64,000 bases of DNA, taken from positions 3,658,001-3,722,000 of the forward strand of contig CBDCGU010000003.1 in the NCBI GenBank assembly GCA_965216945.1, written 5' to 3'. Numbering within the stretch: position 1 is the stretch's first letter; every line of letters starts with the position of its first letter. The translations under genes and the position numbers were made by a program. A model generated the notes under the pieces. The model was given only the letters and a program-made list of their open reading frames with translations, did no database searches and was not told where the DNA came from. Positions 56,001 to 64,000 of this stretch are shown here, piece after piece. This stretch comes from DATHZQ01 sp965216945. GTDB taxonomy: Bacteria; Actinomycetota; Acidimicrobiia; Spongiisociales; UBA5794.

Positions 56001-58400
56001 ATGCGAGTATCTCTTCAATGGTTGTCTGACTACATCGACCTGCCGACAACAGACATCGGCGAGCTGACCCGCGCCTTCGACTATCTGGGGCATGCGGTGG
56101 AGTCCGTGGAGGAGCTCACCGCCGAGTGGACGGACGTCGTCGTGGGCAAGGTGATGGGTATCGAAGCTCATCCCAACGCGGACAAGGTGCGCGTGACGCA
56201 CGTCGATCTGGGCGATGGGGAGCTCCACCAGATCATCTGCGGTGCGTGGAACTTCGACGAAGGCGCAGTGGTGCCGGTGGCGGTCCCCGGAGCAGTTCTG
56301 TCCGGCGGATTCGAGATCGGCCGCCGCGCCATCCGGGGCGTCGAATCCAACGGCATGATCTGCTCGGAGCGCGAGCTCGGCCTGGGCGAAACGCACGAAG
56401 GAATCATGGTGCTGGATCCGGCGACACCGCTCGGCGTGCCGTTTGCCTCCGTCGTGAATCTTCCCGACGTCGTGTTCGAGCTGGAGGTCACGAACAACCG
56501 CCCCGACGTGATGGCGGTGGTCGGCGTGGCGCGGGAGCTCGCCGCCTGGTTCGACATACCTTTCCGGACGCCGCACCCTGAGCTGACCACGATCCCGGGT
56601 GCGCCCAACGTCTCCGTGACGATCTCGGCACCCGACGGGTGCAACCGCTTCGTCGTGCGCGAGATCCGCGGCGTCACGATCGGCGAATCCCCGCTGTGGA
56701 TGCGGGAGCGGCTTCGCAGGTCTGGAGTCCGGGCGATCTCGAACGTCGTCGACGTGACGAACTATGTCATGCTCGAACTGGGTCATCCGCTTCACGCCTT
56801 CGATGCCGATCGCATCGCCGGCAGGCGGCTCGACGTGCGCTGGGCGGTCGACGGGGAGAGCCTCACGACCCTCGACGGCAGTGAGCGAGCGCTCACACCC
56901 CGCGACCTCGTGATCGTGGACGACCAGGGGCCCACCTCGCTCGCCGCCGTCATGGGCGGGGCCCGATCCGAGGTAGCCGAGGACACGGTGAATGTGCTCA
57001 TGGAGGCAGCATCGTGGGATCCGGCCACCGTGATGTACACGTCCCGCCGTCATGACCTGCGATCCGAGGCGTCGGCGCGTTTCGAGCGTGGTGTCGACCC
57101 CAACCTGGGCCCGCTGGCGAATGCCAGGGCATGTGAGCTGCTCGTTGCGATCAGCGGCGGTGAGGTCGTCGAGGAGATGCTCGACGTGATCGCCAACTCC
57201 TTCGAGCCATGGGACGTGGAGCTCCCGGTACGCGAGGTGCAGCGGCGGCTGGGCGACGAGTTCGACATCGAGCGCTCCGCCTCGTTGCTCCGGCGGCTGG
57301 GTCTCGAGGTCACGGTATCGCGTGATGCTGCCACCGTGAGAGTTCCGACCCTTCGCCGCGACCTGACGCGTCCCGCCGATCTCACTGAGGAGATCGCCCG
57401 GCTGGCCGACTACGACTCATTCGGCGAGACCCTGCCGACGGGACCTGCCGGTGGGCTCACCCCAACCCAGCACCGCACCCGCCGGCTCCACGGACTGCTG
57501 CGCGGGCTCGGGCTTCATCAAGCGATGAACCTCACGTTCGTGTCCGGCGAGGAGCTCGACGTGTTCTCCGCCGACGGGGTGACCGAGGTCGTGACCGTGC
57601 GCAATCCCCTCCGTGAGGATCAAGCAAAGCTGCGGCAGCAGCTGCTCCCTGCATTGCTGCGCAACGTGCGGGACAACCTCAACCGTGGTGCGGCGACCGT
57701 GGCGCTGTTCGAGACCGGTCGCACCTTCTTCGCTCGACCGTGGGACGAAGACCCGCGGGTGCCCGCTCAGCCGATGCGCGTGGCCGTCGCCATCGCCGGG
57801 CCGTATGGGCCGCAAGGCATCGGCGATCCATCGCGGGCCGCGGACGGTGCCACTGCGATGGCGATCGTGCGCGCCATCGGAGAAGTGCTGGGGCACACGC
57901 TCGAGCGCAGAGCCGCCGCCGTCCCCGGGTTGCATCCCGGAAGGAGCGCCGAGGTGTGGCTCGATGGCGTCCGCATCGGCTTCGCAGGCGAGCTCCATCC
58001 CGACAGTGCGGGCCTCTGGGACATCGCGCATCGTGTCGCAGTCCTCGAGCTCGACATGAGCCCGCTGGTTGCGTCCGTACCCGCGCACCAGATGACGGCG
58101 GTGTCCACCTACCCCCACGTCGATTTCGATCTGTCCTTCATCGTTCCCGATACCGTGACCGCCGCGGAGCTGGTGCGCGTCACCGCCGGTGCCTCGGACC
58201 TGATCGAGCGGGCCGACGTGTTCGACGAGTACAGGCACGCGGACGGCAAGCAGCGCTCCGTGGCGATCCACTATCGCCTGCGCGCTGCCGACCGGACGTT
58301 GGCCGGCGATGAGATAGCCGCACACAGAACGCGCATGATCGATTCCGCCGCTGCGCTGGGCGTATCCCTGCGTGGGGCTGCAAACGAGGAGGACGGATGA
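56001..58400 (+). CDS. pheT: Phenylalanyl-tRNA synthetase beta subunit
   Basis: This 799-aa partner of PheS has an N-terminal domain, an EMAP-like tRNA-binding domain (VVVGKVMGIEAHPNADKVRVTHVDLG, about 43-150), B3/4 editing region (NNRPDVMAVVGVARELAA, RSGVRAISNVVDVTNYVMLELGHPLHAFD), B5 domain (about 405-475) and a C-terminal anticodon-binding FDX-ACB domain (TYPHVDFDLSFIVPDTVTAAEL). It follows pheS by 4 nt and overlaps argF (ATGA). Length is normal. Confidence 0.97.
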   Translation: MRVSLQWLSDYIDLPTTDIGELTRAFDYLGHAVESVEELTAEWTDVVVGKVMGIEAHPNADKVRVTHVDLGDGELHQIICGAWNFDEGAVVPVAVPGAVLSGGFEIGRRAIRGVESNGMICSERELGLGETHEGIMVLDPATPLGVPFASVVNLPDVVFELEVTNNRPDVMAVVGVARELAAWFDIPFRTPHPELTTIPGAPNVSVTISAPDGCNRFVVREIRGVTIGESPLWMRERLRRSGVRAISNVVDVTNYVMLELGHPLHAFDADRIAGRRLDVRWAVDGESLTTLDGSERALTPRDLVIVDDQGPTSLAAVMGGARSEVAEDTVNVLMEAASWDPATVMYTSRRHDLRSEASARFERGVDPNLGPLANARACELLVAISGGEVVEEMLDVIANSFEPWDVELPVREVQRRLGDEFDIERSASLLRRLGLEVTVSRDAATVRVPTLRRDLTRPADLTEEIARLADYDSFGETLPTGPAGGLTPTQHRTRRLHGLLRGLGLHQAMNLTFVSGEELDVFSADGVTEVVTVRNPLREDQAKLRQQLLPALLRNVRDNLNRGAATVALFETGRTFFARPWDEDPRVPAQPMRVAVAIAGPYGPQGIGDPSRAADGATAMAIVRAIGEVLGHTLERRAAAVPGLHPGRSAEVWLDGVRIGFAGELHPDSAGLWDIAHRVAVLELDMSPLVASVPAHQMTAVSTYPHVDFDLSFIVPDTVTAAELVRVTAGASDLIERADVFDEYRHADGKQRSVAIHYRLRAADRTLAGDEIAAHRTRMIDSAAALGVSLRGAANEEDG

Positions 58401-59311
58401 CCGACTACTTGATGGTGCCTGATCTCGGAGCGGACGGGCTCACGCGAGTGTTGGACCTCGCCGCACGGATGAAGAGCGACCCCTCCGCCTACGCAGGGAG
58501 ACTGTCGGGCCAGCGAGTTGGGCTCTTCTTCGAGAAGCCGTCCACGCGGACGAGAGTCTCCTGCGAGGTTGCGACCGTGGATCTGGGAGCGCATCCGGTC
58601 GTGCTCAAGGCGGACGAGGTGGGGCTCGGCAAGCGCGAGGCCGTCGAAGACGTGGCCCGCACCCTGGACAGGTACCTCGACGTGCTGGCGCTGCGGGTCT
58701 TCGACCATCAGAATCTGATTGCCATCGCCGACAACGCCGAGGCTCCGGTCATCAACCTGTTGTCCGACCGCAGCCACCCGTGCCAGGCGCTCGCCGACCT
58801 ACAGACCATCGCCGAGCACCGCCCGCTCTCGGGTGGCACGGTGACCTACGTCGGCGACGGGAACAACGTGTGCCACTCACTGATGCTGGGCGGTGCGATG
58901 ACGGGCGTGCACATGCGGGTGGCCGCCCCTCCGGGATACGAGCCGCACGCCGACGTGGTTGCCCATGCGGAGCACCTCGCCCACGAGCGTGGGGGAAGTG
59001 TGATGGTGACCAATGACGTCGCCGCTGCCGTCGCCGGCGCCGACGTCGTCTACACGGACGTGTGGGCGTCGATGGGCCAGGAGTCCGAGGCCGAAGAACG
59101 CAAACAGCCGTTCCTCGAGTACCAGGTAGGGGAGGAGCTGTTCTCCACCGCCGCCTCGGATGCCATCTTCATGCATTGCCTGCCTGCACACCGTGGTGAG
59201 GAGGTCACGCACGAGGTCGTCGAGCACAAGCGGTCCCGCGTCTTCGACCAGGCGGAGAACCGCTTGCATGCCTTCAAGGCGCTGCTCCTGTACGTCGCCG
59301 AACGCAGGTAG
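58397..59311 (+). CDS. argF: Ornithine carbamoyltransferase
   Basis: This 304-aa enzyme makes citrulline from ornithine and carbamoyl phosphate. Carbamoyl phosphate binds at FEKPSTRTRVS and HPCQALADL. Ornithine specificity is shown by DVWASMGQE and HCLPAHRGEEVT, which separate it from aspartate carbamoyltransferase. ATG 58397 overlaps pheT. In most Actinobacteria pheST is followed by a full argCJBDFRGH cluster; only argF is left here. Confidence 0.95.
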   Translation: MTDYLMVPDLGADGLTRVLDLAARMKSDPSAYAGRLSGQRVGLFFEKPSTRTRVSCEVATVDLGAHPVVLKADEVGLGKREAVEDVARTLDRYLDVLALRVFDHQNLIAIADNAEAPVINLLSDRSHPCQALADLQTIAEHRPLSGGTVTYVGDGNNVCHSLMLGGAMTGVHMRVAAPPGYEPHADVVAHAEHLAHERGGSVMVTNDVAAAVAGADVVYTDVWASMGQESEAEERKQPFLEYQVGEELFSTAASDAIFMHCLPAHRGEEVTHEVVEHKRSRVFDQAENRLHAFKALLLYVAERR

Positions 59312-59400
59312 CGTCGCCAACACCGGGTGCCCGGCTGCGCTCGGCTCGCTGGTTGCCGGCACCTCCGGTGCCGAGCTGCAGAGCTGGCACACTACGGGCC

Positions 59401-60312
59401 ATGGGCGAGGAGCTGATCGTCACGGTCGGTGACGAGGACGTGCGAGTCACCAGTCCGGACAAGCTGGTGTTTCCCACCCGTGGCTGGACGAAACGCGATG
59501 TGGTCGAGCACTACGTCGCCTGCGTCGACGGTGCATTGACGGGAGTGTTCGGCAGGCCGACGATGTTGAAGCGATGGCCCAAGGGAGTGGGGGAGAGGCC
59601 CTTCTACCAGAAGCGGGCGCCGGCTTCGGCCGTCGAGCGCATCAGGGTGGACTATCCGTCCGGCCGCTGGGCTTCGTGGCTCGTGCCGCGTAGTCCCGCC
59701 GACATCATCTGGATGGCGCAACTCAATTGTCTGGACCTCAACCCGTGGACCTCCCGTGCCGAGCACCTCGAGACGCCGGATGAGTTGCGAATCGATCTGG
59801 ATCCGACGCCGGATGCCACCTTTGCCGACGTGCGAACCGTCGCGGCCGTGGTTGGCGCCGTGCTGGACGACCACGGACTCGTGGGGTGGCCGAAGACATC
59901 CGGAGCGAGCGGCATGCACGTGTACGTGCGCATCGCACCCGAGTGGTCCTTTGCGGAGGTACGGCGCGCGGCGCTGGCGATCGGCCGGTCCGCCGTGGAC
60001 GAGGTGCCACACCTGGCGACCACGGCGTGGTGGAAAGAAGAGCGACACGGTGTCTTCGTGGACTACAACCAGAACACTCGAGACCACACGATCGCTTCTG
60101 CCTACTCGGTGCGGCCGACCGGTCTGGTGTCTGCCCCCTTGCGGTGGGACGAGGTGCCCGACGTCGAGCCGGCCGACTTCCCCATGGTGGGGTTCGCCGA
60201 GCGCTACGACCGCTTCGGCGACCTCATGGACGGCATCGACGAGGCCGTTGGCCGGATCGAGTCCTTGCTCGACCTGGCAGATCGGCAGGACGCAGAACGA
60301 GGCGAGAAGTGA
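59401..60312 (+). CDS. Stand-alone LigD-type polymerase/primase domain (PolDom)
   Basis: This 303-aa archaeo-eukaryotic-primase-superfamily protein is equivalent to the polymerase domain of LigD, the NHEJ repair enzyme. It shows TSPDKLVFPTRGWTKRDVVEHY, LKRWPKGVGERPFYQKRAP, catalytic Asp132/Asp134 in RIDLDPTP, KTSGASGMHVYVRI with His173, and VFVDYNQNTRDHTIASAYSVRP with the third Asp. No ligase or phosphoesterase domain is fused, and neither ku nor a ligase gene is in the window. ATG 59401 is preceded by ACTACGGGCC, perhaps a weak leaderless -10. The stop overlaps the glycosylase gene. Confidence 0.9.
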   Translation: MGEELIVTVGDEDVRVTSPDKLVFPTRGWTKRDVVEHYVACVDGALTGVFGRPTMLKRWPKGVGERPFYQKRAPASAVERIRVDYPSGRWASWLVPRSPADIIWMAQLNCLDLNPWTSRAEHLETPDELRIDLDPTPDATFADVRTVAAVVGAVLDDHGLVGWPKTSGASGMHVYVRIAPEWSFAEVRRAALAIGRSAVDEVPHLATTAWWKEERHGVFVDYNQNTRDHTIASAYSVRPTGLVSAPLRWDEVPDVEPADFPMVGFAERYDRFGDLMDGIDEAVGRIESLLDLADRQDAERGEK

Positions 60313-60866
60313 GGGCTCTCATCGAGTTCCTGGAGGGCCCGGTTCTGGGCGTGGCGCCGCGTCTGCTCGGCACGACGGTGACCACCGAGGTCGACGGCGC
60401 CCGCGTCGTCGTCAGGTTGACCGAGGTGGAGGCCTATGTCGGGGAGGAGGACCCGGCGAGCCACGCTTTCCGGGGGCGAACGCCTCGCAACGGCTCGATG
60501 TTCGGTCCTGCCGGTACCCTCTACGTGTATCGCTCCTATGGCCTGCATTGGTGCATGAACGTCGTCACCGGACCGATCGGTGTTCCCCACGCCGTGTTGC
60601 TTCGGAGCGGTGAGGTCATCGAGGGTCGTGCGACGGTCGAGGAGCGGCGCGGGCGGGCCGATCATCTGGCCGATGGGCCGGGGAAGCTCACACAGGCGCT
60701 CGGCGTCGTCGGCGAGCACGACGGGTCGTCGGTACTCGATGGGCCGGTGCGGCTCGGCCCCGACACGGGACAGATCGACGCGACGCACATCAAGACCACG
60801 GCCCGGATCGGTATCAGCAAGGCCGTCGATCGCCCGTGGCGCTTCGTCTTGGAACCGCACCACTAA
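60309..60866 (+). CDS. 3-methyladenine DNA glycosylase (AAG/MPG family)
   Basis: This 185-aa base-excision enzyme resembles mammalian AAG. RLTEVEAYVGEEDPASHAFRG carries the catalytic Glu, and GTLYVYRSYGLHWCMNVVTGP supplies the intercalating Tyr loop. DGPGKLTQALGV is the conserved late motif. GTG 60309 overlaps the polymerase gene (GTGA), so a DNA-gap-filling polymerase and an alkyl-base glycosylase are co-expressed. It is slightly short at the C-terminus compared with typical bacterial members (190-210 aa). Confidence 0.92.
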   Translation: MRALIEFLEGPVLGVAPRLLGTTVTTEVDGARVVVRLTEVEAYVGEEDPASHAFRGRTPRNGSMFGPAGTLYVYRSYGLHWCMNVVTGPIGVPHAVLLRSGEVIEGRATVEERRGRADHLADGPGKLTQALGVVGEHDGSSVLDGPVRLGPDTGQIDATHIKTTARIGISKAVDRPWRFVLEPHH

Positions 60867-60869
60867 CCT
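60864..60869 (+). promoter_or_regulatory. -10 box of tyrS
   Basis: TAACCT overlaps the glycosylase stop codon (TAA 60864-60866). The transcript would begin about 12 nt before the ATG at 60888 and carry the GGAGG ribosome binding site at its extreme 5' end. Confidence 0.45.
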
Positions 60870-60887
60870 CCCGCGGCGGAGGTGGAG

Positions 60888-62090
60888 ATGCTGCCGGTGG
60901 ACGCACAACTCGATCAGCTCCTCCAGGGCATCGATGCCGTGGTGCCGGAGGACGAGCTGCGAGAACGGCTCGCCGAGGGACGCCCGTTGCGGGTGAAGTT
61001 CGGTGTGGATCCCACGGCACCCGACGTCACCCTGGGTTGGGCCGTGGTGTTCCGGCTCTTGCGACGCTTCCAAGAGCTCGGTCACACCGCTGTGCTCATC
61101 GTCGGCGATTTCACCGCACAGGTCGGCGACCCCAGCGCTCGCAGCGAGACGCGCAAGCGACTCGATGCCGACACGGTGGGCGACTACGCATCGTCGTGCT
61201 TGGAGATGATCAAGGAGCTGCTGCTCCCGGAGCGCCTGGAGATCCGGCCCAACTCGGAATGGCTCGGCTCCATGACCATGACCGACGTCCTCGAGCTGAC
61301 GTCATCGCTCACGGTGGCGCAGCTCCTGGAGCGAGCCGACTTCAAGGAGCGGTTCACAGCGAACAAGCCGATCTCGATGATCGAGTTCATGTATCCCCTG
61401 CTGCAGGGCTACGACTCGGTGGCTGTGGAGGCAGACGTCGAGCTGGGTGGTGCCGATCAGCTGTGGAATCTGATGATCGGCCGAGTCGTCCAGGAGCGAT
61501 ACGGGCAGCGTCCTCAGTTGGTGATGACGGTACCGCTGCTGGTGGGGACGGATGGGGCCCGCAAGATGTCGCAGTCGTTCGACAACTACATCTCGGTGCG
61601 AGATTCGGCCGAGGAGATGTTCGGCAAGACGATGAGCCTGCCGGACGAGGCGATGGAGGAGTGGTTCGTGCTGGCCGCCGGCCGCCGGGAGGACGAGGCG
61701 GCTGAGATCATGCGGCAAGTGGCTTCGGATGAGCGCCATCCCGGGCAGACGAAGCGCCAGCTCGCCCGCGAGGTGGTCACGATCTACTGGGGTGGAGAGG
61801 CCGCCGGCGAAGCAGAAGCTGCTTTCGATCGGGTGTTCAGAGAGAAGGTCGCACCGGAGGAGGTTCCGGAGGTCGCCCTGGACGGCGCCGCCTCACAATC
61901 GCTGGCGGTCGTTCTCGAGGCGGCGGGTCTGGTGACATCGAGGTCGGAGGCGAGACGGCTGATCAAGCAAGGTGCGGTGAAGCTCGGTGGGAAGCGTGTC
62001 GACGAGGAGCATCTCCCGGCCGCAGAGCTCGAGGGCCAGGTGATCCAGGTCGGCAAACGCCGCTTCGTCCGAATCGCGGACCGAACGTGA
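60888..62090 (+). CDS. tyrS: Tyrosyl-tRNA synthetase with altered HIGH motif
   Basis: This 400-aa protein of the second bacterial TyrRS group (TyrZ-like) has KFGVDPTAPDVTLGW (37-51), VGDFTAQVGDPSARSETR, EFMYPLLQGYDSVAVEADVELGGADQLWNLM, KMSQS (226-230, the KMSKS motif) and a C-terminal S4 domain (RSEARRLIKQGAVKLGGKRVD). The HIGH motif, usually HLGH in this group, reads TLGW (48-51), lacking both histidines. ATG 60888 is 5 nt after GGAGG; GTG 60882 is inside that site. The stop overlaps the next small gene. Confidence 0.93.
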   Translation: MLPVDAQLDQLLQGIDAVVPEDELRERLAEGRPLRVKFGVDPTAPDVTLGWAVVFRLLRRFQELGHTAVLIVGDFTAQVGDPSARSETRKRLDADTVGDYASSCLEMIKELLLPERLEIRPNSEWLGSMTMTDVLELTSSLTVAQLLERADFKERFTANKPISMIEFMYPLLQGYDSVAVEADVELGGADQLWNLMIGRVVQERYGQRPQLVMTVPLLVGTDGARKMSQSFDNYISVRDSAEEMFGKTMSLPDEAMEEWFVLAAGRREDEAAEIMRQVASDERHPGQTKRQLAREVVTIYWGGEAAGEAEAAFDRVFREKVAPEEVPEVALDGAASQSLAVVLEAAGLVTSRSEARRLIKQGAVKLGGKRVDEEHLPAAELEGQVIQVGKRRFVRIADRT

Positions 62091-62266
62091 CCAGCAAGGC
62101 ACGCGGCGTCATCGCCGACGTGATCGTCGGGATCGCTCTTTTCATCGTCGCGATCTGGCTGCTGCGGCGGGTCATCGGCATGGTGTTGTGGCTGGCGTCG
62201 CTGGCGGCGCTCGTGCTCGTCGTCGTGGCGCTGTTTGCGCTTGCCCGGTGGGTGCGCAAGGGCTGA
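62087..62266 (+). CDS. 59-aa two-helix membrane protein after tyrS
   Basis: GTG 62087 overlaps the tyrS stop (GTGA). The frame encodes MTSKARGVIADVIVGIALFI and onward: two hydrophobic helices (about 9-25 and 31-51, rich in Val/Leu/Ala), with basic residues after each (LLRRVIG and ARWVRKG). The overlap junction, uninterrupted hydrophobic pattern and clean stop make a real gene likely. I recognise no family. It is the last gene before the rRNA region. Confidence 0.65.
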   Translation: MTSKARGVIADVIVGIALFIVAIWLLRRVIGMVLWLASLAALVLVVVALFALARWVRKG

Positions 62267-62309
62267 CGTCGCAGGCCGGCCCTGTCCCGGTGGGGACGGG
62301 GACCGTGAC

Positions 62310-62337
62310 TTGCCGTGGTCTCCACGATGTGTATGAT
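62310..62337 (+). promoter_or_regulatory. rrn promoter P1 candidate
   Basis: TTGCCG (62310-62315), a 16-nt spacer and TATGAT (62332-62337). The predicted start near 62344 is only about 5 nt before the hairpin at 62349. Confidence 0.45.
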
Positions 62338-62348
62338 GACGCCTCACG

Positions 62349-62372
62349 ACGACCGGTTCGGCCGGTCGTTTT
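62349..62372 (+). terminator. Intrinsic terminator upstream of the main rrn promoter
   Basis: ACGACCGG (62349-62356) pairs with CCGGTCGT (62362-62369) around TTCGG, followed by TTTT. It would end the tyrS operon and keep its transcripts out of the rRNA operon. Confidence 0.75.
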
Positions 62373-62400
62373 GCCCGTCCGGACTGGACGGTGTTACACT
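62371..62400 (+). promoter_or_regulatory. rrn promoter P2 (main candidate)
   Basis: TTGCCC (62371-62376), an 18-nt spacer and TACACT (62395-62400). Its -35 uses the end of the terminator T-run, so terminator and promoter are fused. Confidence 0.6.
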
Positions 62401-62439
62401 GTGAGGCCCCCCGGCGCTTGCCCGCGCATTGGGGATCCG

Positions 62440-62455
62440 GGCTCCTTGACAACTA
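62440..62455 (+). promoter_or_regulatory. boxA-like rRNA antitermination element
   Basis: GGCTCCTTGACAACTA resembles the rRNA boxA of Gram-positives (TGCTCTTTGAAAACT). It lies about 40 nt after P2, followed by AACAGCGTGTC as in other actinobacterial leaders. NusB, encoded at 30114, with S10 would bind it. Confidence 0.6.
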
Positions 62456-62678
62456 AACAGCGTGTCAAAAGCCAGCATGCGTCATGCCGAACGGCCGCTC
62501 CGCGGTGCGTTGGGTGTGACGATGCAACAAACCTAGATCGCACCCCGCGGGCTCGTCCTGCGGAAGCCGGGGACCCGTCCCCTAGGTGCGGTCGACCTTT
62601 GAGTCTGACTCCGGGTTTGCTCGAGCGACCACCGTTGGGTGGTCGGCAGCGACAGAGGATGTCAGGTTCGTCAAACTT

Positions 62679-64000
<1,322 letters not shown>

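Larger units (their letters stand above)
62267..62678 (+). other. rRNA operon upstream region and 16S leader
   Basis: This 412-bp region has no gene. It holds two predicted promoters, a terminator-like hairpin between them, a boxA-like antitermination site and a leader of about 275 nt. The leader includes a hairpin CGACCACC-GTTG-GGTGGTCG (62626-62645) and a longer helix of GATCGCACC with GGTGCGGTC (around 62535-62593). These are plausible parts of the RNase III processing structure. Confidence 0.6.

Noticed and set aside
58397..59311. Missing pyrB in disguise
   Set aside because: HCLPAHRGEEVT and SMGQE are ornithine carbamoyltransferase signatures, not those of aspartate carbamoyltransferase.
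59358..59372. Terminator after argF (GGCACC-TCC-GGTGCC)
   Set aside because: It is a short perfect stem but no T-run follows, and similar small palindromes are frequent in this GC-rich DNA.

Overview
The window is one continuous stretch of GC-rich, gene-dense chromosome from an actinobacterium. The evidence is the actinobacterial-type integration host factor mIHF, a helicase-dead PriA, TANNNT -10 boxes set 6-10 nt before start codons (leaderless genes), the gene order ruvCAB-(yajC)-secDF-apt-rel and pyrR...pyrF-mIHF-rpoZ-coaBC-priA-def-fmt-rsmB-rpe-rib, and a 16S rRNA at the right edge. The 16S and gene order suggest a deep, non-model lineage such as Acidimicrobiia, but that placement is inference.

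Layout. 1-930 (minus): an HNH/DUF222 endonuclease-like gene cut by the left edge. 1341-3617: pdxS-pdxT (PLP synthase) and a YebC-family gene. 3718-5830: ruvC-ruvA-ruvB. 5947-8985: a SAM methyltransferase, then queA-tgt (queuosine). 9042-15314: yajC-secD-secF, apt, rel and a metallo-hydrolase. 15403-24610: aspS, rarA, a small membrane protein, hisS, alaS, ruvX, mltG. 24607-30485: aroE, a short prepilin peptidase, aroC, aroB, an M24 peptidase, efp, nusB. 30486-38496: pyr operon (pyrR-pyrC-carA-carB-pyrD-pyrF) behind a PyrR-type RNA leader. 38531-45726: mIHF, a cytidylate-kinase-like NMP kinase where gmk usually lies, rpoZ, coaBC, priA, a 92-bp tandem repeat array, def, fmt, rsmB. 45845-46648 (minus): polyphosphate kinase 2. 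46736-51968: rpe, a receiver-GGDDF regulator, FMN riboswitch and ribD-ribE-ribBA-ribH. 52189-54179: infC (ATT start)-rpmI-rplT-rRNA methyltransferase. 54308-54667 (minus): a VOC protein. 54758-62266: pheS leader with attenuator, pheS-pheT, argF, a stand-alone LigD-type polymerase domain, a 3-methyladenine glycosylase, tyrS and a 59-aa membrane protein. 62310-64000: rRNA promoters, boxA and a partial 16S.

Most genes form tightly overlapping operons (ATGA, GTGA, TTGA, TGATG junctions) that supply translation, nucleotide and cofactor synthesis, recombination and protein export. I found no convincing novel multi-gene defence or mobile system. The most interesting points are regulatory or involve gene content: an attenuator-like pheS leader with a leaderless 22-aa peptide; a PyrR hairpin feeding a 10-codon minigene that overlaps pyrR; a hairpin and T-tract in the infC leader; two genes (priA and ppk2) for which CTG is the only sensible start; the 92-bp intergenic repeats; a 20-bp tandem repeat at the pyr promoter; loss of pyrB, gmk, metK, aroK and most arg genes from clusters where they normally sit; and a TyrRS whose HIGH motif reads TLGW.
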